Assembly: GCA_947503575.1 (NCBI GenBank)
Contig: CANNDZ010000001.1
Span: forward strand, 1,674,001-1,738,000
Length of the DNA stretch: 64,000 bases
Origin: an uncultured Kordiimonas sp.
Lineage (GTDB): Bacteria; Pseudomonadota; Alphaproteobacteria; Sphingomonadales; Kordiimonadaceae
Direction: 5' to 3'
This document shows, one piece after another, positions 56,211 through 63,566 of the stretch (the first letter of the stretch is position 1; each line of letters begins with the position of its first letter). The position numbers were made by a program, and so were the translations under genes. Below the pieces are notes generated by a model. The model did no database searches. It worked only from the letters and a program-made list of their open reading frames with translations, and was not told the origin of the DNA.

Positions 56211-56393
56211 GATCGGGCGGCGCAAGGAATGGTTCAAAATGCCAGCTGAGGCGCACATGGTATTGTGGTGGGTGCCCGTGGAGCATGGGAGCACACCCTT
56301 GAGGCAAAAGAGCGCCTGATGCACCTGCGTGAGCACGGCCCCACCGAGCGTGCTTTTACCTTCAAGCAGTTTTTTGAAGCGCCGGTTGACGGA
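56211..56393 (+). pseudogene. remnant of a second DUF3291 gene
   Basis: This stretch closely matches 55400-55580, the C-terminal third of the intact DUF3291 gene: RRKEWF-MPAEAHMVLWWVPV, then LEAKERLMHLREHGPTERAFTFKQFFEAPV. A one-base loss near 56295-56301 shifts the frame, and the first two thirds are missing. It is a decayed paralogue just left of the nucleotidyltransferase pair. Confidence 0.8.
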
Positions 56394-56545
56394 CAGAACA
56401 AGGCGCAGCAAATGTGGCTGGTAAAAACTAGCGTGACGCCAAGGAGCTCTATAGGCAGTCAATATTCGTTCAATCAAACAACCTGGTAGAATTTGTAAAA
56501 ACTTTAGGTGGCTCTTTTTTGAGGGCAGCGTAAAATTTAGTAGTG

Positions 56546-56575
56546 TTGATTCCACTATAAGAAAAGTTGTATATT
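56546..56575 (+). promoter_or_regulatory. probable promoter of nucleotidyltransferase pair
   Basis: TTGATT (56546-56551) and TATATT (56570-56575) are separated by 18 bases. The ATG at 56601 would leave a leader of about 20 bases. A TATAAG at 56556 has no matching -35 box. Confidence 0.45.
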
Positions 56576-56600
56576 CATCAGGTGGTTGCAAGGGGGATAT

Positions 56601-57578
56601 ATGCCAGCAACGATTTTTGATGAGCGTCAGGAGTTTTGCTTAGGACGCCTCAATAACCTTAGACAACTTTTGGAAGGTCTCGATCGTGAAGAGCGCTCCA
56701 AAGAGTGTTGTGTCTATGTAGTAGGTTCTTACGCGAGAGACGAGGCAACGATTCATTCTGATTTGGACGCCTTCCTTGTAGCAAGCCCTGCGAAAGGGAA
56801 ATCGATACCGAGGGTTATGGAAGCGCATCTTGTTTCGGCACTTGCTAGTGCCCAGAAAGACATGGGCTTGCCCGACTTTACTGATGGTGGTGAATTTTTG
56901 GAAGTGCACCTTTCGGACAATATGGTTGGTAATCTGGGCCATAGCGAAGACGACTATAAGAATACATTTACTGCCCGAATGCTTCTTTTGCTGGAAAGTA
57001 AGTGTATTTTTAATGAGGCGATTTACCACTCTGTGATACGCAGGGTCGTACAAAATTACTTTAAGGACTTCCACAAGCATTCGTCTGACTTTCAGCCAAC
57101 TTTTCTGATGAATGACATTCTGCGTTTTTGGCGTACACTTTGCCTGAACTATGAACATGGACGACAGTGGAGAGTTGAAAGCGACGCCAGTCGGGCCAAG
57201 GGCCATCTGCAAAATTATAAACTGAAGTTTAGTCGACTATTAACCTGCTTTTCTACTGTCGCACTGCTTTTAAGTAAGGCACCCGGTGTAGAGCCAGATG
57301 ATGTTATAGGCATGTTAAAATTGTCCCCGATGAGGCGATTGCAAATGGCCTGCGAGCACTTTGGGTCACTAAATGGTGATTTAGAGGCTGTCCAACAAGA
57401 ATATGCGTGGTTTCTGAGTTCTTTAGCTAGTAGCAAAGACGAAACTCGCGCGTGGATAATGAATGAGGAAAACCGTGTAGAAGCGTTTGACCATGCATCG
57501 GCGTTTTGTGATAGAATCTATAATATTGTCCGTACAATTGCAGACGAAAGAAATTTAGCTCGGTTTTTGGTGATTTGA
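56601..57578 (+). CDS. polymerase-beta-type nucleotidyltransferase
   Basis: A 325-residue protein with the nucleotidyltransferase core GS-x10-DxD: G42-S43 in VVGSYARDEATIHSDLDAFLV, catalytic D54 and D56, and a probable third acidic residue E101 in FLEVHL. The helical C-terminal half contains ARMLLLLESKCIF and FLMNDILRFWRTLCLNYE, typical of DUF294-like/GlnD-like putative nucleotidyltransferases. It could nucleotidylate a protein, or a small molecule or RNA. AAGGGGGA precedes the ATG at 56601. The gene is AT-rich and abuts a 2H phosphoesterase-like gene with no gap. Confidence 0.8.
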   Translation: MPATIFDERQEFCLGRLNNLRQLLEGLDREERSKECCVYVVGSYARDEATIHSDLDAFLVASPAKGKSIPRVMEAHLVSALASAQKDMGLPDFTDGGEFLEVHLSDNMVGNLGHSEDDYKNTFTARMLLLLESKCIFNEAIYHSVIRRVVQNYFKDFHKHSSDFQPTFLMNDILRFWRTLCLNYEHGRQWRVESDASRAKGHLQNYKLKFSRLLTCFSTVALLLSKAPGVEPDDVIGMLKLSPMRRLQMACEHFGSLNGDLEAVQQEYAWFLSSLASSKDETRAWIMNEENRVEAFDHASAFCDRIYNIVRTIADERNLARFLVI

Positions 57579-58160
57579 ATGAGGTATTTTGGGTTCGTAG
57601 GGGTTCAAGATGCTAAATATCGAACTCTACTGAATGCCGCTATTCTGCTAGCTGATCCATCTGAAAAAACGCCAGTTCATGTAACAGTTTCCGGGCCATT
57701 TTCCGCACGTCCTCGACATAAGGCAGGACAAAACCACGTTGCAGGAGAGAAGATATCTGTCATCGGAGTTGATCGGTTTGTTGGTGCTAAGCAATCCACT
57801 GTGTTTTTGGAATGCGGTTTCCCGAGTGCACGGGGTATTTGGAATAAAAAAGATTATGGTTTTAAGCCTCATCTGACTATTTTTGACGGTAAAGATATAG
57901 AGTTTGCTGACAGACTATATGGTCGATTGCAGAAAAAGCGGCTTTTCTTCAATTTTCGTGCGGGACCATTGTATTTTTATAAATCAGTCTCAGGTCAAAA
58001 GGGGTTTGAGGCCGCACTGAGTTTAGATTTTCGATTGCTCGGTTGTATACTTCCTAACTTGTCCAGTCTCGAGGACTTCAAGAATCTTACAACTGAGAGT
58101 CGGCTATGTGGAATCGAGTTAATTATAGATGAGTGCAACAAGGTACATACCACTGTGTAA
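57579..58160 (+). CDS. 2H phosphoesterase-like protein
   Basis: A 193-residue protein with two H-x-T-h motifs, H34-V-T36-V (PVHVTVSGPF) and H98-L-T100-I (KPHLTIFDG), 64 residues apart, the signature of the 2H superfamily (LigT, CPDase, phage Acb1). Such enzymes open 2',3'-cyclic phosphates, hydrolyse cyclic nucleotides or remove ADP-ribose products. The start codon follows the upstream stop directly, so translation is coupled. The last 32 bases overlap the broken DUF3574 gene. AT-rich like its partner. Family call is by motif, not by search. Confidence 0.68.
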   Translation: MRYFGFVGVQDAKYRTLLNAAILLADPSEKTPVHVTVSGPFSARPRHKAGQNHVAGEKISVIGVDRFVGAKQSTVFLECGFPSARGIWNKKDYGFKPHLTIFDGKDIEFADRLYGRLQKKRLFFNFRAGPLYFYKSVSGQKGFEAALSLDFRLLGCILPNLSSLEDFKNLTTESRLCGIELIIDECNKVHTTV

Positions 58161-58584
58161 GGTATTACTATTTATCACTTTGTTGGCGAAGTTTGGTTCG
58201 GCTACCGTGTCAGCCTGCCCTTCCAATACCCTCGCATGGACGGAAACGCGGTTGTTTTTCGGGCGGGATATTGGCGAAACCGGCGAGGTCACGGACGAAC
58301 AATGGCGCAGCTTTACAGTGGCTGAAATCATCCCGCGCTTTGGTGATGGCTTCACCGTCATAGACGGCGCTGGCTATTGGCAAGGCGAAAGCTGCAAGGC
58401 TGATAATGTCGCCCTTAATGGTGGTTGCGAAAAAACCAAGGTTTTGCTGATCCAGTACCCGCCCGGCGCATAAGCCGACGCCAAGCTGCAGGCGATCACG
58501 CAGGCCTATATCAAACAGTTTGATCAGGAAGCCATCATGCGGTCCGACACGCCCGTATGTACGCAGTTTATTACCCGAGACTAG
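58129..58584 (+). pseudogene. DUF3574 gene interrupted by an in-frame stop
   Basis: The frame reads a signal-like N terminus, then the DUF3574 pattern WTETRLFFGRDIGETGEVTDEQWRSFTVAEIIPRFGDGFTVIDGAGYW up to a TAA at 58471-58473. Past the stop the same frame continues with the rest of the family (ADAKLQAITQAYIKQFDQEAIMRSDTPV) to a TAG at 58582. So a single nonsense change splits a 150-residue gene, unless the stop is read through or is a sequence error. Its beginning overlaps the 2H gene, probably an insertion junction. Confidence 0.8.
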
Positions 58585-58620
58585 GCAAGCCTGTTCGGTC
58601 ACAAAAACCGTGTCGCCGCT

Positions 58621-58932
58621 TTAAACGCCGGGTTGTGGCGGATACGCAGGCAGGTCAGGCAAAGGGCGCAGCATCCGCGTATGCTGTATTTTGCGCCACA
58701 GGATGTAGGACGACATCATAAAGGTGCAACTGCAGGATATCATCAACGGCATGCTGTTGGTAACAATACCATAAACAAGCCACAGCGCGATACCGATGAC
58801 GGTCATGCCATACATGCCAAGAGACACGCCCTCGGTGTTATTGGTGCGCCACACCATGTAGGCCTGCGGCACAAAGGCAGTCGTTGTTAAAAAGGCGGCG
58901 ATAAAGCCAAGCGTGTCATTTTCAAGTGACAT
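58621..58932 (-). CDS. SemiSWEET-type sugar transporter
   Basis: A 103-residue protein with three transmembrane segments and the PQ-loop motif FVPQAYMVWRTNNTEGVSLGMY near the N terminus, as in SemiSWEET proteins, which work as dimers and carry sugars passively across the inner membrane. The C-terminal tail is Pro-rich. The substrate is not identifiable by eye. Confidence 0.87.
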   Translation of the reverse strand: MSLENDTLGFIAAFLTTTAFVPQAYMVWRTNNTEGVSLGMYGMTVIGIALWLVYGIVTNSMPLMISCSCTFMMSSYILWRKIQHTRMLRPLPDLPAYPPQPGV

Positions 58933-59152
58933 AGCGGTATACTCAGCTCGTCCGGGGATACGGACATGGCGCGGGGTTATACGCCTTTTTTTGCAATTGA
59001 AAAGAGGAAAAATGCCGCCGAATGCATTTTTTTCAACCGCGCTCTATCCGTTGCTGAAAAAGGGCTACAGCAGTTTTGGGTGGTATTTTTATAACGGCGC
59101 GTTTACGATGTTTTTTCGGCAGATTTCAGCCCGTTCTTTGGGGAGCATTGTT

Positions 59153-59452
59153 ATGATCATTGTTATTGGGTCGGTTATCACCACGCCTGAAACGCACGAA
59201 GAGATGCAGCGCCTGAGTGTTGAGCACTGCGCCCGCTCACGCACGGAACCGGGCTGTATTGCCCATAATGTGTATACGGACTGCGAAGCCCCGAACAAAC
59301 TGGTGTTTGTGGAATATTGGGCCGACTTGGCGGCCCTGAAGGCACATTTTCATGTGCCGGAGTCGAAAGAGTTTGTCGAAAAACTCAGCGCAATGTCACC
59401 TGACGCACCGGATATGCAGATTTATGCGGCAGAAAGCCAAATGCCGGGGTAA
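59153..59452 (+). CDS. antibiotic biosynthesis monooxygenase-domain protein
   Basis: A 99-residue ferredoxin-like-fold protein of the ABM/YgiN type: MIIVIGSVITTPETHEEMQRLSVEHCARSRTEPGCIAHNVYTDCEAPNKLVFVEYWADLAALKAHF. Homologues are quinol monooxygenases or heme-degrading enzymes acting as dimers. The ATG at 59153 has GGGGAG 7 bases upstream; a much longer in-frame start at 58913 has no family support. Confidence 0.87.
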   Translation: MIIVIGSVITTPETHEEMQRLSVEHCARSRTEPGCIAHNVYTDCEAPNKLVFVEYWADLAALKAHFHVPESKEFVEKLSAMSPDAPDMQIYAAESQMPG

Positions 59453-59476
59453 CGGTTGGCGGTGCCGCTTTGGGCA

Positions 59477-59884
59477 CTATTCGGCAGCTTGTGCCGCTTT
59501 CCTGAGGCGGCGTTTGTTCCAGGCGTATATTGCGCGGGCGGCCACGTGTTCATACATCCAGCAGGCAACAGGGTGGACAACCGGCAAAGCCATCACCCGT
59601 GCCAGCCAGCGCCAGCGCGGCAACGCCTGCCAAATCAGGATAAAGGCGTCAACACCCACCACCAGTTTGCCATTTGCGTCCAGGGCATATAACCGGCGAT
59701 AGGCCATGTCTTGGGTAACACCGTAGTGGGCAAGCGCATCGCCATTGCCGTCTGTTGACACATCAACCCAGCTCAGCGAGGCCTTGACGGCGTTTGCATC
59801 CGCGCGGTACCGGCCAATTTCCATGCTGCACAAGGGGCAGGCCCCATTGTAGAAAGTTGTGCATTGGGCTATTTTTTCGGTCAT
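59477..59884 (-). CDS. DCC-family (DUF393) thiol-disulfide oxidoreductase-like protein
   Basis: A 135-residue protein with the DCC-family motif YNGACPLCSMEIGRY, then ALAHYGVTQDMAYRRLYALDANGKLVVGVDAFILIW, and a C-terminal hydrophobic helix. The CxxC is predicted to be redox-active. GGAGG precedes the ATG at 59884. It is 24 bases after an asparagine-synthetase-like gene on the same strand and may be co-transcribed with it. Confidence 0.87.
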   Translation of the reverse strand: MTEKIAQCTTFYNGACPLCSMEIGRYRADANAVKASLSWVDVSTDGNGDALAHYGVTQDMAYRRLYALDANGKLVVGVDAFILIWQALPRWRWLARVMALPVVHPVACWMYEHVAARAIYAWNKRRLRKAAQAAE

Positions 59885-59907
59885 GGTGTGCCTCCATATC
59901 GGTCCTT

Positions 59908-61707
59908 TTACGTGGCGGTGTGGCCCATTGGATTGCGGTGATCCGCCGCAGCCCACAGCAGCATTTGATATAGGCCAAGTGCGCCTTTTGCTTCGGCCTC
60001 GCTGCCAGAAAAACCGTTATGTGACGCCAGTTCTGCCAGAACTTTTTTCCGGTTCAGATAGGTCCATGGTTCAGCGCTTGCAGGCAAGCCGTGAACGAGC
60101 GCAGCGAAGCCGGGTTGCACAGCCTTTAGTGATTGCCGGTAACTTGGGCCGGGGGCCTTGTTTTTCCTGAAGGCTGTCAGCAGTTGGCTTGCGGCACTGC
60201 CACCAACAAGCTGGGTACATAGGTCTTTGATGACCTGTTCGGATGAGTGTTGCGGCGCGATGCGTTGCAGCGTGCGCAAAGACACCATCGGGTCAAGCAG
60301 CGGCGAATACACCTCATGCCCTGCTACCCTAACGCGCGGCCTGCCACCAACCTGTCGCCGCATGCGGTTTTGGTTATAGAAACGGTTGCTTAGCTGACCG
60401 GACACCATCAGATTATCGCTGACTTCTTTATGAAGGGCCTGCGTTGCCTGTCGCAAGAAACCGCGAGTGAAATAAGGATGCATTGCCTGGTTTTGCTGCA
60501 TCAGGCTGTAGGTCCAGCGGGCAGCGACGGCTTTTTTGCTGGTAAGCATGCCTGCTGCCAGATTGCCTGCACAAACGGATAAAACCGGATCTCCGTTGGA
60601 GAATTTTGCGATGCTGGAAAACGGTGTTCGCATGAACATTGCCCCCCATTTGGGGCGGGCAAGCGGATCAAAAAGAGCAGGGTCTGCCGACGCATCAAGG
60701 ACGCATTCCTCGCCCGGCGCGCCTGCAGCCATTAGCGGCCAAATGTGAGATGCTGCCCCCTCCGCCCTGTCAGCGGCAGCTTTGAATGCTGCGTCATCTA
60801 TCTGGTTTGCAGGGGCAGAAGCCGCAGTATTGGGCTGATACCTGTTACCCAGAATGTGTTTTGCAGCCTGTTCTGTGTGTTTTGGGGTGTTTGGTGCCAA
60901 AGAAACGGCTTTGATATCTGATGCTGTCGCAGCGGCAAGAACGACAGAGGAGGCTGCGTTTCCGGTAATATTGAGTATTGCGGGCAGGTTTGCACCCGAT
61001 GCTGTGTAGGCGGCATTTACCGTGTTTTTCAAACGCTGTGCAGTTTGCTCCAGCCATGGTTCGTATCCGTCCGGGGCGGGCAAGCCATGGGGGGCAGTGT
61101 CAATCAACCGCCAGTTTGGCCCAATGCCCGCCACCATTTTGCCGCGGGGCAACAGGGACACTTCGCGGAATCCGGTGCGGTCTGCCATTGCGCCGCCAGC
61201 CGCGATCTGTTGCGCTAGTGCCTTGCTGGAACGCGTTAGTGTTAAGCCGAACGAAGCAACAGCCGCCGCAATTAAGAGGCTGTTGTTGCTGACCATCAGC
61301 GTGTCGCCAAACCCGCAAATGAACACCTGATAAAGAGACAATGGGTCAGCGGCGACATTGAATGCCTTTGTATGAGGGTTGACCCGGATCAGTGAAAACA
61401 GCCCCATAAGGTCGCACGTATTGGCGGCGTCAAGGCAGCCATCCAGATACCGGCTGGCCAGATCAACACCGGGCGGTGCTTGCATCCCGCTGGAATATGC
61501 TGTTTTGCCGTCTATTGCATAGCCATCAAAGCCCACAGCGCAAATATCATTGGCTGTCAGGTCGTTCGCGGCGACAAACAGGCTGCCAAAATCGTAATAT
61601 TGCAGGGGGGACGCGCCGGGGTGCAATAGCGGAATGGCCGCTAAACTAACCTCCAAAGGCTTTTGCACGCTGTCCAGCTCAGGTGACGATATAATCAGGA
61701 ATTCCAA
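59908..61707 (-). CDS. degenerate asparagine synthetase-like protein
   Basis: A protein of about 599 residues with the outline of a class II asparagine synthetase. The N-terminal part has LMGLFSLIRVNPHTKAFNVAADPLSLYQVF, like the glutaminase domain, but there is no N-terminal Cys. The ATP PP-loop is reduced to NITGNAASSVVLAAA in place of SGGxDS. The C-terminal synthetase-domain outline (YSPLLDPMVSLRTLQ) remains. It is therefore probably not a working asparagine synthetase, though related proteins occur in natural-product and glycan gene clusters. Start uncertain: a TTG at 61707 has AAGGCGGGGG upstream; ATGs at 61731 and 61737 are also in frame. Confidence 0.62.
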   Translation of the reverse strand: MEFLIISSPELDSVQKPLEVSLAAIPLLHPGASPLQYYDFGSLFVAANDLTANDICAVGFDGYAIDGKTAYSSGMQAPPGVDLASRYLDGCLDAANTCDLMGLFSLIRVNPHTKAFNVAADPLSLYQVFICGFGDTLMVSNNSLLIAAAVASFGLTLTRSSKALAQQIAAGGAMADRTGFREVSLLPRGKMVAGIGPNWRLIDTAPHGLPAPDGYEPWLEQTAQRLKNTVNAAYTASGANLPAILNITGNAASSVVLAAATASDIKAVSLAPNTPKHTEQAAKHILGNRYQPNTAASAPANQIDDAAFKAAADRAEGAASHIWPLMAAGAPGEECVLDASADPALFDPLARPKWGAMFMRTPFSSIAKFSNGDPVLSVCAGNLAAGMLTSKKAVAARWTYSLMQQNQAMHPYFTRGFLRQATQALHKEVSDNLMVSGQLSNRFYNQNRMRRQVGGRPRVRVAGHEVYSPLLDPMVSLRTLQRIAPQHSSEQVIKDLCTQLVGGSAASQLLTAFRKNKAPGPSYRQSLKAVQPGFAALVHGLPASAEPWTYLNRKKVLAELASHNGFSGSEAEAKGALGLYQMLLWAAADHRNPMGHTAT

Positions 61708-61802
61708 GGCAAGCCCCCGCCTTGTTTCCATCTGCATTTGCAAAACTGCATTTCCGACAACATGTTAGCATCCAGCACTAGGTCGTCTGCGTATAACACG
61801 CC

Positions 61803-62531
61803 ATGCATGAAGAGAAAGCAAGAGTTGCCGTAGTATGGGGTGCTGGTGGGTTGGGGATTGCCTTGGCTGAGGCGCTGTCCCGCCGGGGTGCCTATGATCA
61901 GGTGGTTTTGGTTTCCAGGAAACCTGAGAGCCACACGTCGTCCGCTTACACAGTGATGGAAGGCGATTTGCTTGACGAGGCATCGATTGAGCGGGTCATC
62001 AGTGATGTGAAGGCATTAGGACAGGTGGTAACTGTTGTATCCGCTGTTGGCGTCTTGCACGGCGATGATTTGCAGCCTGAAAAAGCCTTACGCCAGGTGA
62101 ACAGCCAGAACCTGCACCATGTGTTTTCGGTTAACGCCATTGGCCCTTCGTTGCTGGCGAAACATTTTGTACCCATCATGCCGCGAAAAAGCCGGGCTGT
62201 GTTTGCGGCCATTTCTGCCCGGGTAGGCAGTATTTCAGACAATCGGTTGGGTGGGTGGCATGCTTACCGTGCATCAAAGGCCGCGCTGAATATGATGTTA
62301 AAAACGATTTCGATAGAGTGGCAGCGGGCAAACCCACACTCGGTTTGCATTGGTTTGCACCCAGGCACGGTGGATACCGATCTGTCCAAACCGTTCCAGC
62401 GCGGGGTGCCGCCAGAGAAGTTGTTTACGCCTGAACATTCCGCGACCATGCTGGTAGGCGTGCTGGAAAACGCGACAAGTGAGCAAACTGGCGGTGTTTT
62501 TGACTATGCTGGCAAAAAAGTTCCCGAATAG
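61803..62531 (+). CDS. short-chain dehydrogenase/reductase
   Basis: A 242-residue SDR. The cofactor motif VVWGAGGLGIALAEALSRRG is a modified TGxxxGxG, Ser in AAISARVGS and the YxxxK in HAYRASKAALNMM give the catalytic residues. It resembles the CsgA/C-factor type. Divergent from the asparagine-synthetase-like gene with about 95 bases between starts. Substrate unknown; no good ribosome binding site is seen. Confidence 0.85.
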   Translation: MHEEKARVAVVWGAGGLGIALAEALSRRGAYDQVVLVSRKPESHTSSAYTVMEGDLLDEASIERVISDVKALGQVVTVVSAVGVLHGDDLQPEKALRQVNSQNLHHVFSVNAIGPSLLAKHFVPIMPRKSRAVFAAISARVGSISDNRLGGWHAYRASKAALNMMLKTISIEWQRANPHSVCIGLHPGTVDTDLSKPFQRGVPPEKLFTPEHSATMLVGVLENATSEQTGGVFDYAGKKVPE

Positions 62532-62632
62532 GAGAGCCGATTTGCAATTATCAGTTTTAGCGACGAGCAATTTCTGTAATTGTTCTGCGCCTATACCCAA
62601 ACTTTAGTGGTTTTATTGATCAGGAGGGCTAA

Positions 62633-63514
62633 ATGATCACCAAACTAAAAAGCCTCGGTCTTGTGACCGTTGTCTTGTCTTGTGTTGCGGGGCTAAGCGG
62701 GATTTCATCTGCTGCCGAGTTGACAGCAGCAGAGAAAGCAAAGCTTGCGACAGTGCTGGAGGCTCAACCCGATGCGGTGAAAGCGCGCTACCAGTACCGT
62801 CATCCAATGGAAACGCTTGAGTTTCTCGGAATAAAGCCCGGTATGACGGTGGCGGATACGCTGCCTGGCAGCTATTATGGCAATATCTTTTTGCCTTATC
62901 TGGGTGATGACGGAAAACTCATTGGTGTCAGTTATTCAATCGCGCACCGCGAACTTGATTACGCCGATAATGCAGAACGTATGGCGGGCTTCCGGGCCTG
63001 GCCGCAAAAATATGTTGCCGACGCTGAGACCTGGCGCGGCGAGGGTAAAACCGAAATTGACGCCTTTTTGTTTGGTGCTATGGACGACGACATTAAGGGC
63101 ACCGTAGATGCCTTTTTGCTGTTTCGTGCCATGCATCATTTGAACAAATATGAAGACCGTGCAAACACGCGCAGCGATGCCTTCGCTGACATTTATGCAG
63201 CGCTTAAGCCAGGCGGTATTGTTGGCATCGTTCAGCACCGTGCCCCTGCAGACAGTGATGATGAATGGGCAAAAGGCTTCAACGGCTATATCAAACAAGC
63301 GCCGCTAATTGCCAACATGGAGGCGGCAGGCTTCGAGTTTGTGGGTGCGAGCGAAGTAAACGCAAACCCCAAAGATCAACCGGTATCAGGTGATTATGTG
63401 TGGCGTTTGCCGCCAAGCCTGGCAACGAGCAGAGATGATCCGGAAAAACGGGCCGAGATGCAGGCGATTGGCGAGTCTGATCGTATGACCTTGAAGTTCC
63501 GCAAGCCGGAATAG
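62633..63514 (+). CDS. exported methyltransferase-fold protein, second copy
   Basis: A 293-residue protein with a signal peptide ending near SSA-AEL. The fold follows the class I methyltransferase order: MTVADTLPGSYYGNIFLPYLGD (motif I without GxGxG), DAFLLFRAMHHLNKY, YAALKPGGIVGIVQHRAP, and a FEFVGASEVNANPKDQ tail. It is paralogous to the protein at 50791-51558, including the final DRMTLKFRKPE compared with QRFIAKFRKPN. AGGAGGG lies before the ATG. Methyl donor and substrate in the periplasm are unknown. Confidence 0.82.
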   Translation: MITKLKSLGLVTVVLSCVAGLSGISSAAELTAAEKAKLATVLEAQPDAVKARYQYRHPMETLEFLGIKPGMTVADTLPGSYYGNIFLPYLGDDGKLIGVSYSIAHRELDYADNAERMAGFRAWPQKYVADAETWRGEGKTEIDAFLFGAMDDDIKGTVDAFLLFRAMHHLNKYEDRANTRSDAFADIYAALKPGGIVGIVQHRAPADSDDEWAKGFNGYIKQAPLIANMEAAGFEFVGASEVNANPKDQPVSGDYVWRLPPSLATSRDDPEKRAEMQAIGESDRMTLKFRKPE

Positions 63515-63566
63515 GGCCCTTTTAAACCTGTAGACGGCGAGCTGTGACTGTGCTCGCCGTCAGCTA

